Source: Alphaproteobacteria bacterium
GTDB lineage: Bacteria > Pseudomonadota > Alphaproteobacteria > Rhodobacterales > Rhodobacteraceae
Assembly (NCBI GenBank): GCA_030426685.1
Contig: JAUHYC010000030.1
Location: 1-47,531, forward strand
Length of the DNA stretch: 47,531 nucleotides
Direction of reading: 5' to 3'
Made by a program: the position numbers and the translations under genes. A model generated the notes under the pieces. The model was not told where the DNA came from. It did no database searches and saw only the letters and a list, made by a program, of their open reading frames with translations. The stretch's first letter is position 1. Each line of letters begins with the position of its first letter. Shown in pieces: positions 16,590-25,012 of this stretch.

Positions 16590-16650
16590 AAAACCCTCTT
16601 TTCCTTCCCAGCATCATGCACGGCCCCCCTCCAAGTGCAATTCCCGGATC

Positions 16651-16708
16651 CCCCTTCATCTGGCCAAAAATACCTCGGGGAGCGCGAGGGGCTGGCCCCT
16701 CGCTCCTG
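16651..16708. repeat. Stem-loop element upstream of thrS, possibly a dispersed repeat
   Basis: The arms GGAGC-gc-GAGGGGC (16679-16692) and GCCCCTC-GCTCC (16695-16706) form a 12-bp stem with a two-base bulge and a TG loop. They follow CTTCATCTGGCC and AAATACCTCGGGG, a phrase I associate with repeated intergenic elements of roseobacters. It lies between divergent genes, 100 bases before thrS, so it is not an ordinary 3' terminator. It could be a repeat or a leader structure. Confidence 0.5.
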
Positions 16709-16806
16709 CCCTTGACACCGGCGCACCCGCCTGCCACATGAGCCAGACACACATAACCCGCAACCGGGCGTTCAGTGGGCGCCAAACCGACGAGGAGAGC
16801 CGAAAC

Positions 16807-18765
16807 ATGGCCCTGGATTCAAAATCCGTCTCACTCACCTTCCCTGATGGCAATGCACGATCTTACGACGCTGGCGTCACGCCCGCGCAGATCGCCGCCG
16901 ACATCTCGACCTCGCTGGCGAAAAAGGCGATCTCGGCCACGGTGAACGGGCAGCACTGGGACTTGCAGTGGCCTATCGATTCCGATGCGCAGATCGCCAT
17001 TCACACCATGAAGGACGAGGCGCAGGCCAATGAACTGATCCGCCATGATCTGGCGCATATTATGGCGCGCGCGGTGCAGGAAATCTGGCCGGACACCAAG
17101 GTCACCATCGGACCCGTCATCGAAAACGGCTGGTATTACGATTTCGACCGGGCTGAGCCCTTCACTCCCGAAGACCTCGGCAAAATCGAAAAGAAGATGA
17201 AGGAAATCATCAACCAGCGCGATCCCGTGACCACCGAGGTCTGGGACCGTCAGCGCGCGATCGATTTCTACACCGCCAACAACGAACCCTATAAGGTTGA
17301 ACTGATCGACGCCATCCCCGGCGACGAACCGCTGCGCATGTATTGGCATGGCGACTGGCAGGACCTTTGCCGTGGACCACACCTGCAGCATACTGGACAG
17401 GTTCCAGGCGACGCGTTCAAGCTGATGTCCATTGCCGGTGCTTACTGGCGCGGTGACAGCGACCGCGCCATGCTTCAACGCATCTATGGCGTAGCCTTCA
17501 CCGGCAAGGAAAAACTCAAAGCCTACCTGCATATGTTGGAAGAGGCTGCCAAACGCGACCACCGCAAACTGGGGCGCGAAATGGACCTGTTCCACATGCA
17601 GGAAGAGGCCCCGGGTCAGATCTTCTGGCACCCGAACGGCTGGACCGTCTACACCCAACTACAGGACTACATGCGCCGCCAGCAGCGCAACGGCGGCTAT
17701 GTTGAGGTCAACACGCCTCAGGTCGTCGACCGCAAACTGTGGGAGGCCTCGGGCCACTGGGACAAATATCAGGAAAATATGTTCATCGTCGAAGTGGACG
17801 AGGAACATGCGCGGGAAAAGGCAATCAACGCTCTGAAACCGATGAACTGCCCCTGTCATGTGCAGATCTTCAATCAGGGCCTGAAATCTTACCGCGACCT
17901 GCCCCTGCGTATGGCAGAGTTCGGATCGTGTAACCGGTATGAACCTTCGGGCGCCCTGCACGGCATTATGCGCGTGCGCGGCTTCACTCAGGACGATGGT
18001 CACATCTTTTGTACCGAGGATCAGATCGAATCTGAAACCGCCGAGTTCATTCGCTTTCTGTCCGAGATCTACAAAGACCTCGGGTTCGAAAACTTCTCGG
18101 TCAAGTTCTCGGATCGGCCTGAAATGCGTTCCGGTTCAGATGAGGTTTGGGACAAAGCCGAAGCCGCCCTGCTCAGCGCCACCCGCGCAGCAGGGATCGA
18201 GCCGGAACTCAACCCGGGCGAAGGCGCCTTTTACGGCCCAAAACTCGAATTTGTTCTGACCGACGCCATTGGCCGGGATTGGCAGTGTGGCACACATCAG
18301 GTGGACTTTGTTCTGCCCGAACGTCTCGACGCCACCTATATCGGCGCGGATGGCGGCAAACACCGACCGGTCATGCTGCACCGGGCCACGTTGGGTTCAT
18401 TTGAGCGCTTCATCGGCATCTTGATTGAGGAACACGCTGGCAAACTGCCGTTCTGGCTGGCCCCACGCCAGGTTGTTGTCGCCTCGATCACCTCTGAGGC
18501 CGATGATTATGTGGTCGAAGTGGTTGAGACGCTCAAAGCTGCCGGTGTCCGGGCCGAGTCTGACACTCGAAACGAGAAGATCAACTACAAGGTCCGCGAA
18601 CACTCGGTTGGCAAAGTTCCGGTGATTCTGGCAGTTGGCCATCGCGAAGTGGATGAGCGCACTGTCAGTGTCCGTCGTCTGGGCGAAAAACAAACGCAGG
18701 TCCAATCGCTTGAATCTGTAACAAAAGAGTTGTCGCAGGCGGCAACCCCACCTGATCTGCTGTAA
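16807..18765 (+). CDS. thrS: Threonyl-tRNA synthetase
   Basis: A 652-residue class II synthetase with the full domain order: TGS domain (1-65), editing domain with HDLAH near 80-84 and the Cys of [10 protein letters not shown], catalytic core with zinc Cys in [10 protein letters not shown], motif 2 around [20 protein letters not shown], motif 3 [13 protein letters not shown] and a C-terminal anticodon domain (PRQVVVASI onward). It charges tRNA-Thr and edits seryl-tRNA. The start is ATG 16807, with GAGGAG upstream; an in-frame ATG at 16738 has no support. A strong hairpin follows the stop. Confidence 0.98.
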   Translation: MALDSKSVSLTFPDGNARSYDAGVTPAQIAADISTSLAKKAISATVNGQHWDLQWPIDSDAQIAIHTMKDEAQANELIRHDLAHIMARAVQEIWPDTKVTIGPVIENGWYYDFDRAEPFTPEDLGKIEKKMKEIINQRDPVTTEVWDRQRAIDFYTANNEPYKVELIDAIPGDEPLRMYWHGDWQDLCRGPHLQHTGQVPGDAFKLMSIAGAYWRGDSDRAMLQRIYGVAFTGKEKLKAYLHMLEEAAKRDHRKLGREMDLFHMQEEAPGQIFWHPNGWTVYTQLQDYMRRQQRNGGYVEVNTPQVVDRKLWEASGHWDKYQENMFIVEVDEEHAREKAINALKPMNCPCHVQIFNQGLKSYRDLPLRMAEFGSCNRYEPSGALHGIMRVRGFTQDDGHIFCTEDQIESETAEFIRFLSEIYKDLGFENFSVKFSDRPEMRSGSDEVWDKAEAALLSATRAAGIEPELNPGEGAFYGPKLEFVLTDAIGRDWQCGTHQVDFVLPERLDATYIGADGGKHRPVMLHRATLGSFERFIGILIEEHAGKLPFWLAPRQVVVASITSEADDYVVEVVETLKAAGVRAESDTRNEKINYKVREHSVGKVPVILAVGHREVDERTVSVRRLGEKQTQVQSLESVTKELSQAATPPDLL

Positions 18766-18787
18766 CAATCGGCATCATAATGCCGGA

Positions 18788-18815
18788 AATCCGGCCCCGC
18801 ATTTGGGGCCGGATT
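18788..18815 (+). terminator. Hairpin terminator after thrS
   Basis: AATCCGGCCCC (18788-18798) and GGGGCCGGATT (18805-18815) are perfect 11-bp arms around a six-base loop, 22 bases after the thrS stop. A short T run (TTTTT) appears only some 14 bases further on, so termination may be imperfect. It separates thrS from the buf operon. Confidence 0.7.
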
Positions 18816-18846
18816 GAAGCACCCCCATTTTTCCCCTTCAAAAACA

Positions 18847-18960
18847 GCTCGTTAACGCGCAAGGTAGCATGACTATCTTTGACGTGCTCGTGAGACACGG
18901 GCTCGTGAATTCAAACATGCCCACCAACCCACTACTTTGATCAGTGTCACAAACAGACAC
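18847..18960 (+). promoter_or_regulatory. Putative control region of the buf operon
   Basis: The stretch before bufA holds GCTCGTTA (18847-18854) and two exact copies of GCTCGTGA (18886-18893, 18901-18908). It also holds an inverted repeat GTGTC (18944-18948) / GACAC (18956-18960) that ends 27 bases before the start codon. No convincing sigma-70 pair was found. Caulobacter buf (gig) genes depend on the ECF factor SigF, so a non-standard promoter would not surprise. Confidence 0.35.
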
Positions 18961-18987
18961 ACGCAGTCAGCAAGAGGAATACTCGAG

Positions 18988-19290
18988 ATGTCGAACACCG
19001 CAAAAACCTTGGTTATCGCAAGCGCCGTTGCAGCCGCTGTATCCGGCGCTGCCACAACCGCAACCGCACAAGCCAAAGAAAAGTGCTATGGCGTGTCGCT
19101 GGCCGGTCAGAACGACTGTGCCGCAGGTCCGGGCACAACTTGCGCGGGAACCTCGACTGTCGACTATCAGGGCAACGCATGGACCCTGGTCGATGCAGGC
19201 ACCTGCGCCGATATCGAACTGCCAGAGACCGCAGACGGCAAGGCCCGCCACGGTTCGCTTGAGCCGCTGGAACGCGATCTGCCCGCATAA
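18988..19290 (+). CDS. bufA1: Bufferin-type RiPP precursor (DUF2282)
   Basis: A 100-residue precursor with a Sec-type signal (about 1-28, cleavage probably after ATA or AQA) and a core with four cysteines at 33, 44, 52 and 73: [30 protein letters not shown] and GTCADIE. This is the DUF2282 pattern of bufferin-1 precursors. In Caulobacter these are modified at Cys by an MNIO enzyme to thiooxazole-type groups, exported and bind copper. The acidic/basic tail ([16 protein letters not shown]) follows the core. Start ATG 18988 with AGAGGA upstream. It is followed by a hairpin and then by its enzyme genes in the order A-B-C-DoxX. Which Cys are modified here is inferred. Confidence 0.9.
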   Translation: MSNTAKTLVIASAVAAAVSGAATTATAQAKEKCYGVSLAGQNDCAAGPGTTCAGTSTVDYQGNAWTLVDAGTCADIELPETADGKARHGSLEPLERDLPA

Positions 19291-19310
19291 GGCTGTCCGA
19301 TTGGATTACG

Positions 19311-19336
19311 AAGGGCGGGCAGGTTCGCCCGCCCTT
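19311..19336 (+). terminator. Terminator-like hairpin between bufA1 and bufB1
   Basis: AAGGGCGGGC (19311-19320) and GCCCGCCCTT (19327-19336) form a perfect 10-bp stem with a six-base loop, followed by TCTTCTT. It lies 21 bases after the precursor stop and before the enzyme gene. It probably lets part of transcription end here, so that precursor mRNA exceeds enzyme mRNA, and may protect the 3' end of the short message. Confidence 0.75.
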
Positions 19337-19360
19337 TCTTCTTGATCAGGGAAAATGCAG

Positions 19361-20218
19361 ATGTTGGATGATGCTCTCAGGTCGAACCGATTGCCCGCAG
19401 CGCCGGGTGTTGGGTACAAGCCGCAACATTTTGCGCAGATCCTTGAACATGCGCAGCCTGTGGCATGGCTGGAAATCCATGCCGAGAACTACATGGGCGA
19501 CGGTGGCCGCCCGCTGGCGCAACTGCGCCATCTGTCCGAGCATTTTCCGATTTCTGTCCACGGTGTTGGCCTTTCCATTGGGGGTGAAACTCCGCTGGAC
19601 CCCGATCATCTGGCGCGGCTGAAACATCTGTTGGGCTGGCTGAACCCCGCCAGCTTCTCGGAACATCTGGCATGGTCTACTCATGACAGTCATTTCCTGA
19701 ACGATCTTCTACCCCTGCCCTACACCGACAAAACGCTTGACCGCGTCTGTGATCATATCGATCGGGTGCAAGAGGTGGTTGGCCGGAAAATGCTGCTGGA
19801 AAACCCATCCAGCTATCTCGCCTTTGAGGAAAGCACCTGGTCCGAACCAGAATTCCTGCGTGAGATCGCCCGGCGTACCGGGTGCGGGTTGTTGCTGGAT
19901 GTAAACAACGTATTTGTCTCGGCGACAAATCTGGATTTCTCACCCCAGGGCTATATCGATGCCTATCCGCTGGAAGAGGTCGGTGAAATACATCTTGGCG
20001 GTCATGACGAGGATGAAGACGACCATGGCCACCCGCTGCTGATCGACAGCCACGGGCGCGAAGTGGTTGATCCGGTCTGGGTCTTGCTGGATTACGTTCT
20101 GAACAAGACCGGCCCGAAGCCGGTTTTGATCGAATGGGACACAGATGTGCCCGAATGGCCCGTTTTGCGGGCCGAGGCAGAGCGTGCGCAATCGGCGTTG
20201 GATCGCGTGCCCGCATGA
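19361..20218 (+). CDS. bufB1: MNIO enzyme (DUF692), bufferin-modifying
   Basis: A 285-residue TIM-barrel protein of the DUF692/MNIO family, which contains MbnB of methanobactin synthesis. Likely iron ligands are spread as in that family: the HAENY motif near 40-44, His in SVHGVGLS (67), EH in SEHLAWS (101-102), EN in LLENPSSY (147-148), Asp/Asn in LLLDVNNVF (180-182), two His in EIHLGGHDE (211, 215) and Glu in IEWDTD (258). It would oxidise cysteines of the precursor using O2 and a multinuclear iron site. ATG 19361 was preferred because AGGGA is eight bases upstream; ATG 19355 is possible. It overlaps the next gene by four bases. Confidence 0.9.
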   Translation: MLDDALRSNRLPAAPGVGYKPQHFAQILEHAQPVAWLEIHAENYMGDGGRPLAQLRHLSEHFPISVHGVGLSIGGETPLDPDHLARLKHLLGWLNPASFSEHLAWSTHDSHFLNDLLPLPYTDKTLDRVCDHIDRVQEVVGRKMLLENPSSYLAFEESTWSEPEFLREIARRTGCGLLLDVNNVFVSATNLDFSPQGYIDAYPLEEVGEIHLGGHDEDEDDHGHPLLIDSHGREVVDPVWVLLDYVLNKTGPKPVLIEWDTDVPEWPVLRAEAERAQSALDRVPA

Positions 20219-20976
20219 GCGTTTCGCAGACAACATTCCGCACCGCATTGCTGGATGCCAGTCAACCTGTCCCCGATGGGTTGCTGGACGCGGCGGCCCA
20301 GCCAGCGGGCCGCCGGTTCAGCGTCTATCGCAACAACGTCGCCGTTTCCCTGACCGAGGCGATGCATCAGGCCTTTCCAGTGATCACCAGGTTGCTGGGA
20401 CAACAGAATATGGACGGGTTGGCCGGGATGTACCTGCGTCGGCACCCGCCTTCATCACCTCTGATGATGTTCTACGGCGAGAATTTCCCCGATTTCATCG
20501 AAGGGATGGAGCAACTGTCGCATCTTGGATATCTGCCGGATGTTGCACGTCTCGAACTGGCATTGCGGCGCGCCTATCATGCCGCGGACGGCCAGCCCAT
20601 TGCAGCTGACGCGTTGGCGCTCCCACCTGAGGATCTGATGCAAGTCAAGCTGGCGCTGGCCCCTGCGGTTCAGATCGTGCGCTCGGATTGGCCTATCTAC
20701 GCGATCTGGCAATTCAACACGCAGGATGAGGCGCCAAAGCCACAGGCCAGCGCCCAGGATGTGCTTATCACGCGCCCGGAATATGACCCCGAACCGCAAT
20801 TGCTGCCACCCGGTGGTGCAGCTTGGATAACTCGTATCCGTGAGGGGCAAACCATCGGCGACGCCTTTGAGGCGACTTTGGCGGAAACACCTGAATTTGA
20901 CCTTGGAACCACTCTGGCACTGCTTTTGCAGGGTAGTGCAATAACTTCTGTGACTATCGAAAGGCTGAATACATGA
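20215..20976 (+). CDS. bufC1: DUF2063 partner protein of the MNIO enzyme
   Basis: A 253-residue protein with the DUF2063 N-terminal domain: FRTALLD, RRFSVYRNNVAVSLTEAMHQAFPV and LGYLPDVARLELALRRAYHAAD. The C-terminal part (IREGQTIGDAFEATLAE) resembles the helical winged segment usual in these partners. MbnC-like and BufC-like proteins bind the precursor and present it to the MNIO enzyme. Its ATG overlaps the bufB1 stop (ATGA), and its own stop overlaps the DoxX start in the same way, so B, C and DoxX should be made in fixed proportion. The start was set by the overlap; longer in-frame starts lie inside bufB1. Confidence 0.88.
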   Translation: MSVSQTTFRTALLDASQPVPDGLLDAAAQPAGRRFSVYRNNVAVSLTEAMHQAFPVITRLLGQQNMDGLAGMYLRRHPPSSPLMMFYGENFPDFIEGMEQLSHLGYLPDVARLELALRRAYHAADGQPIAADALALPPEDLMQVKLALAPAVQIVRSDWPIYAIWQFNTQDEAPKPQASAQDVLITRPEYDPEPQLLPPGGAAWITRIREGQTIGDAFEATLAETPEFDLGTTLALLLQGSAITSVTIERLNT

Positions 20977-21491
20977 CTGCCCTGATCTCAACCTATAATA
21001 CCGCGATGGAAAAGGTAGACCACGCAACCGGCTGGCTGACACCCACATTGGCGCGAGTGATTTTTATTGCAGTCTTGTTCGTCTATTATTGGAACTCGGC
21101 AACCCTGAAGATCGACGGGTCGATCTTTTCTCCGTCAGCGGGAGCTTTCGGGCAGATTTTTCCCAAAGCGGCCGAGGCTGTCTTGTATGATGTCAGCCAG
21201 ATGACGATTTTCCAGCGTATTGTAATCTTCTTAGGCACGGCTGCGGAGTTTGTCCTGCCCGTGTTGCTGCTGGTCGGTCTGCTGACCCGCTTGGCCGCCC
21301 TTGGCATGATTGGCTTCATCTGGGTTCAGACCTTGACCGACGTGGTGGGTCACGGTGTCAAACTGGGCGGATTGTTCGACAATGCCATCACCCTGATGGA
21401 TCAGCGGGTCATGTGGACCTTTCTTATGCTGGTGATCGTGATCAATGGCGCCGGTCCTATCTCGCTGGATCGCCTGCTGCGCCTGAAATGA
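20973..21491 (+). CDS. DoxX-family membrane protein of the buf operon
   Basis: A 172-residue DoxX-like protein with about four membrane segments: ARVIFIAVLFVYYW, IVIFLGTAAEFVLPVLLLVGLL, LAALGMIGFIWVQTL and WTFLMLVIVINGAG. DoxX proteins are frequent last genes of bufferin operons; a redox or assembly role at the membrane is proposed for the family but unproven. It overlaps bufC1 by four bases, and only one base separates its stop from the stop of the convergent next gene. Confidence 0.85.
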   Translation: MTALISTYNTAMEKVDHATGWLTPTLARVIFIAVLFVYYWNSATLKIDGSIFSPSAGAFGQIFPKAAEAVLYDVSQMTIFQRIVIFLGTAAEFVLPVLLLVGLLTRLAALGMIGFIWVQTLTDVVGHGVKLGGLFDNAITLMDQRVMWTFLMLVIVINGAGPISLDRLLRLK

Positions 21492-21492
21492 T

Positions 21493-21861
21493 CTAGAAAT
21501 GTGCCTTGGGCTCGTCCGGTTTTCCTGCGGCGAGCCCGAGCAGACCTGCCACCCCCGCGAACGCGATTGGGAACATGGTGAAGACGCCAAAGCCAAAAGC
21601 GTAGTACATCCCAGCTGCCGAAATCAGTAGCAAAATGCCTGCCACCAATGCGCGCGCATGGGCCATGGCGCCTCCGACAATCGCCAGCAACGGCGCCACG
21701 ATCGAGGCTGTCTGGATCAGTGCGGGATTATCCACCTGCTCCGCGATCCCTTCAATCTCACCAAACCGATTGATCATTTCCACGAAGCCGTACCCGAAAA
21801 AGCCGACGATCATCCCGATCAGGCCGGCAATGACGCCCAAAATCATGGCAGCATTTCGCAT
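21493..21861 (-). CDS. Small four-helix membrane protein
   Basis: A 122-residue integral membrane protein with about four hydrophobic segments (AAMILGVIAGLIGMIVGFFGYGF, TASIVAPLLAIVGGAMA, ALVAGILLLISAAGMYYAFG and MFPIAFAGVAGLLGLAAG) and a polar loop IGEI-like after the first. I do not recognise a named family. The start ATG 21861 has GGAG upstream. It converges on the buf operon, and a shared function is not implied. The last residues (KPDEPKAHF) are cytosolic or periplasmic and polar. Confidence 0.7.
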   Translation of the reverse strand: MRNAAMILGVIAGLIGMIVGFFGYGFVEMINRFGEIEGIAEQVDNPALIQTASIVAPLLAIVGGAMAHARALVAGILLLISAAGMYYAFGFGVFTMFPIAFAGVAGLLGLAAGKPDEPKAHF

Positions 21862-21903
21862 TCAAAGGTCTCCGTTTGATGCCAGTGTCACATAGGCAGT
21901 CAT

Positions 21904-22221
21904 TCAGGCAACAACAAGAGCCTGACGGTTTTCAGGCGTCCAGCCCAGATACATCTGGCCATCGGCGTCTATCAAGGGTCGTTTCATCAGGGTCGGATGA
22001 TCGACCAGCAGCTCAAGCACGGGGCGATTGCGCGTGTCTTCATCCAATCCTCGCCAGGTTGTTGAACGCGTGTTGAGCAAGGCTTTGCCGAATTTCTCAA
22101 ACGCTGCTGACAGTACATTTTCTGAAATGCCCTGTGCGCGGACATCGATGAATTCAGCATCCGGTAGTGATTTCAAAGCCTTACGGCAAGTATCGCATGT
22201 CTTTATACCATAGAGACGCAT
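21904..22221 (-). CDS. ArsC/YffB/Spx-family thioredoxin-fold protein
   Basis: A 105-residue protein starting MRLYGIKTCDTCRKALKSL, the CxxC redox site at the head of a thioredoxin-like fold, with LLNTRSTTWRGL and the cis-Pro region LVDHPTLMKRPLI typical of the ArsC-like family. It lacks genes of arsenic resistance around it, so the YffB/Spx-like branch (unknown thiol role) is as likely as arsenate reduction. A Spx-type regulator is less likely in an alphaproteobacterium. Confidence 0.85.
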   Translation of the reverse strand: MRLYGIKTCDTCRKALKSLPDAEFIDVRAQGISENVLSAAFEKFGKALLNTRSTTWRGLDEDTRNRPVLELLVDHPTLMKRPLIDADGQMYLGWTPENRQALVVA

Positions 22222-22434
22222 TGTCTGATTGATCCTGCAACTGCTGTAATTTCGGACAAACCCAACAGGTCGCCCCGGTTATTCTTGATTTTTTACTTCA
22301 CCGTGCAATGTTGAAAAAGACGAAACACGCAGTTCGGGCTGTATCGTTTGGGCGAACAGTGATGTGTTGCGGTCTTGTCGATCACTGCTCCCACCATTTG
22401 TGGGACAACGCATAAGTAGAAGGAGACACGGGAA

Positions 22435-22641
22435 ATGCCAACTGGCACCGTGAAATGGTTTAATACAACCAAAGGCTATGGTTTTATTGCACCCGATGAG
22501 GGTGGCAAAGATGTGTTTGTTCATATCTCGGCCGTAGAACGATCCGGCCTGACCGGACTCGCAGACAATCAGAAAATCTCGTACGAGCTGCAGGACGGGC
22601 GTGACGGCCGCCAAATGGCGGCTGAATTAAAGCCGCTTTGA
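22435..22641 (+). CDS. Cold-shock domain protein
   Basis: A 68-residue single cold-shock domain with RNP1 KGYGFIAPDEG and RNP2 KDVFVHISAVE, which bind single-stranded RNA or DNA. ATG 22435 follows AAGGAGA. A short hairpin CCCAC/GTGGG (22390-22404) lies in the presumed leader, 31 bases before the start; such leaders often control cold-shock genes. An imperfect but strong hairpin at 22676-22704 ends the unit. Confidence 0.95.
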   Translation: MPTGTVKWFNTTKGYGFIAPDEGGKDVFVHISAVERSGLTGLADNQKISYELQDGRDGRQMAAELKPL

Positions 22642-22675
22642 AGCAAACCCCGCCCGCGGCGGGAAGATCGAAAAA

Positions 22676-22704
22676 GGTTGGCGGCCAATTTCAGGCCGTC
22701 AACC
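22676..22704 (+). terminator. Terminator after the cold-shock gene
   Basis: GGTTGGCGGCC (22676-22686) and GGCCGTCAACC (22694-22704) pair over 11 bp with one G-T wobble and a seven-base loop, followed by GTTTC. A smaller GC hairpin CCCGCC/GGCGGG (22649-22663) precedes it. Both sit in the 150 bases between the cold-shock gene and the convergent thyX. Confidence 0.6.
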
Positions 22705-22792
22705 GTTTCAAAGGCAACCCCCAACACACGTCGCGATCATTTCGATGTGTTCAGTGGGCATTGCCTGAATGCGTTGAATCAACGACACGGGC

Positions 22793-23704
22793 TTAGCCCT
22801 CTCGGATGACATCCTCAAACTCGCGCCATTCGCGTGCGGTCATGCCCGAGTTTTCCTGCGTGACCGCCTCACCGCTCAGCATCCGGCGCAGGCAGGTGAC
22901 CATCTGGGCGGACAGGTTGACCGCGCCAAGGCGGTAATCTTCGAACGCGCGATAGGCAAACGGCACCCAATCGGCGACAATCTTGCACATGGTGTCGGCA
23001 TAAACACGGATTTCGTACTGCGCATGCGGGTCCGCACGCAAACGCAGGAAGTGGAACAGATTGTGCAAATCCACCTTCCAGTACCATTGCGTGTAGATAT
23101 TGGCTGGCAGGTTCATCCGCGCCAGTTCACGTGCCAATCCCTGTTGCCCATCCTGACCGATCATCGCCTCGTAGTTGTCATAGCAACGTGCACTGTCCGC
23201 TTTCAAAATCTCCAACACACGCGCAGCTTCTTCGCCCTGCAACGTATCGCCTCGGCCCTGGTTATTGACTTCAGATTGGGCGGCCACATGCTCGGGTGCG
23301 GGAATGTAGAACTCTCGGTCCAGGATCGAGTAGCGGGCCGAGTATTCATTCACATTTGCGGTGCGGTGACGGATCCACTGACGGGCGACAAAGACGGGCA
23401 GCTTGACGTGCAGCTTGATCTCACACATCTCGAACGGGGTCGAATGCCAGTGGCGCATCAGATAACGGATCAGCCCTTCGTCATTTTGAACCGATTTCGT
23501 GCCCTTACCGTAAGACACACGCGCTGCCTGACAGATCGCGGCGTCGTCGCCCATATAGTCGATAACACGGACGAAACCGTGATCCAGGACCTGGTGCGCC
23601 GTGTAAAGGTGATCTTCCATACCTTCGGCGACCACACGGCGGGTCGGGTTCGACTGCGCGCGTTGAGCTTCGATCTCGGCCAGTTGTTCGGCGGACAGCG
23701 GCAT
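22793..23704 (-). CDS. thyX: Flavin-dependent thymidylate synthase
   Basis: A 303-residue ThyX. The family signature [14 protein letters not shown] is intact (RHR, E, S and RY positions), preceded by PVFVARQWI. ThyX methylates dUMP to dTMP using FAD, NADPH and methylene-tetrahydrofolate and replaces ThyA in many alphaproteobacteria; ThyA is not seen in this window. About 80 residues longer than the smallest ThyX, with an N-terminal extension (to about 40) and a C-terminal tail, as usual in Rhodobacterales. ATG 23704 has AAAGGA upstream. Confidence 0.96.
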   Translation of the reverse strand: MPLSAEQLAEIEAQRAQSNPTRRVVAEGMEDHLYTAHQVLDHGFVRVIDYMGDDAAICQAARVSYGKGTKSVQNDEGLIRYLMRHWHSTPFEMCEIKLHVKLPVFVARQWIRHRTANVNEYSARYSILDREFYIPAPEHVAAQSEVNNQGRGDTLQGEEAARVLEILKADSARCYDNYEAMIGQDGQQGLARELARMNLPANIYTQWYWKVDLHNLFHFLRLRADPHAQYEIRVYADTMCKIVADWVPFAYRAFEDYRLGAVNLSAQMVTCLRRMLSGEAVTQENSGMTAREWREFEDVIREG

Positions 23705-23882
23705 GAAATTATCCTTTCCAGCAATGAGTCGCCTGCCACTATATATCGGTCAGACCACCATCGAAACCGCCATATGTGTGGCGTAGCGCGCAATTTTGGA
23801 TTTGTTGCCGACCCGCCCCCTCGACATGGCAGGGCGGCGCGCTAAGCTGCTGAACATCACAGTTTATGTAAGGAAAACAGCG

Positions 23883-24311
23883 ATGGGGCTGACTTATCTT
23901 CACACTATGGTCCGAGTGAAAGATCTCGAGAAATCGATAGCGTTTTACCAGCTTCTGGGCCTGAAAGAGACCCGCCGCTATGAAAGCGAAGCGGGTCGGT
24001 TCACTCTGGTTTTCCTCGCTCCGCCGGGGCAGGAAGATGCTCCGATCGAGCTCACCTATAACTGGGACGGCGATGACCAACTGCCAAGCGACAGCCGCCA
24101 TTTCGGGCACCTCGCCTATGGCGTCGACAATATTTATGAGACCTGCCAGCATCTTCAGGACAACGGTGTGGTCATCAACCGCCCCCCGCGCGACGGGCGC
24201 ATGGCGTTTGTGCGCTCACCCGACAATATCTCGGTCGAGTTGCTGCAAAACGGAGAGGCCCTGGATCCGGCGGAACCGTGGGCCAGCATGGAAAGCACCG
24301 GTCACTGGTGA
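23883..24311 (+). CDS. gloA: Lactoylglutathione lyase-like VOC protein
   Basis: A 142-residue glyoxalase I-type protein: YLHTMVRVKDLEKSIAFYQ with the first metal His, ELTYNWD with Glu, HFGHLAYGVDNIYE with the second His, and NISVELLQ with the final Glu. These four ligands fit nickel/zinc glyoxalase I, which isomerises the methylglyoxal-glutathione hemithioacetal. ATG 23883 has AAGGAAA upstream. The last bases (GTGA) overlap the start of the following DUF1194 gene, so it heads a three-gene unit, though functions look unrelated. Confidence 0.88.
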   Translation: MGLTYLHTMVRVKDLEKSIAFYQLLGLKETRRYESEAGRFTLVFLAPPGQEDAPIELTYNWDGDDQLPSDSRHFGHLAYGVDNIYETCQHLQDNGVVINRPPRDGRMAFVRSPDNISVELLQNGEALDPAEPWASMESTGHW

Positions 24312-25012
24312 TCCGTGGGCTGATATCGCTGGGGCTGACCGTCGCGGGCAGCCCCCTTTGGGGCGAACCATGCCGCCTGGCGTTGGCGCTTGCGCTGGAT
24401 ATCTCGACCTCGGTGGATGCAACTGAAGACGCACTGCAGCGCCGGGGACTGGCCGCCGCATTGATCGCGCCCGAAGTGCAGGAGGCTTTCTTTATTTCAC
24501 CCCAGCCCGTTGCATTGGCCGTTTACGAATGGTCTGGCAGCTTCAATCAGACCCTTCTGCTGGATTGGAAAGTGATAGCAACCCCGGCCGATCTGGTCTC
24601 TGCCGCGCATCGGATCGGTCAATCCGAGCGATCCGCGAATGATTCTCCAACCGCGATGGGGCATGCTTTGGCCTATGGCGCCACCCTGATGCAGCGCGCA
24701 CCGCCCTGCCTGTTTCAGACCATCGATATCTCAGGGGATGGTAAGAACAATGACGGCTACGGGCCGCAGATTGCCTACAAACATTTTCCTTTCGAGAACA
24801 CGACGGTCAACGGTCTGGTCATCAATGGCGCAGATTTTGAGGGTGAAATCGACCTGATACCCTTTTTCCAGAACAATGTCCTGCACGGCCCCGGTGCTTT
24901 TCTTGAGATCGCCAGCGGGTTCGAGGATTTCGAACGCGCCATGCGTCGCAAGCTGGAACGGGAACTGAAAGGCCTGGAGCTAAGTGAGCTCAGGCCGGGC
25001 AGGACGGAATGA
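24308..25012 (+). CDS. DUF1194 (von Willebrand A-like) exported protein, copy 1
   Basis: A 234-residue protein with a signal peptide (MIRGLISLGLTVAGSPLWG) and a VWA-like DUF1194 domain: MIDAS-type DISTSVD right after the signal, and the second half with TIDISGDGKNNDGYG and GLVINGADFEG. Two Cys (EPC, PPCLF) may form a disulfide in the periplasm. Metal-dependent protein binding is the expected activity; the partner is unknown. Start GTG 24308 overlaps the upstream stop (GTGA). A tandem paralogue follows with an ATGA overlap. Confidence 0.82.
   Translation: MIRGLISLGLTVAGSPLWGEPCRLALALALDISTSVDATEDALQRRGLAAALIAPEVQEAFFISPQPVALAVYEWSGSFNQTLLLDWKVIATPADLVSAAHRIGQSERSANDSPTAMGHALAYGATLMQRAPPCLFQTIDISGDGKNNDGYGPQIAYKHFPFENTTVNGLVINGADFEGEIDLIPFFQNNVLHGPGAFLEIASGFEDFERAMRRKLERELKGLELSELRPGRTE

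Noticed and set aside
16590..16806. Possible T-box leader of thrS
   Set aside because: No T-box sequence, and such leaders are essentially absent from alphaproteobacteria; the stem-loop is better seen as a repeat.
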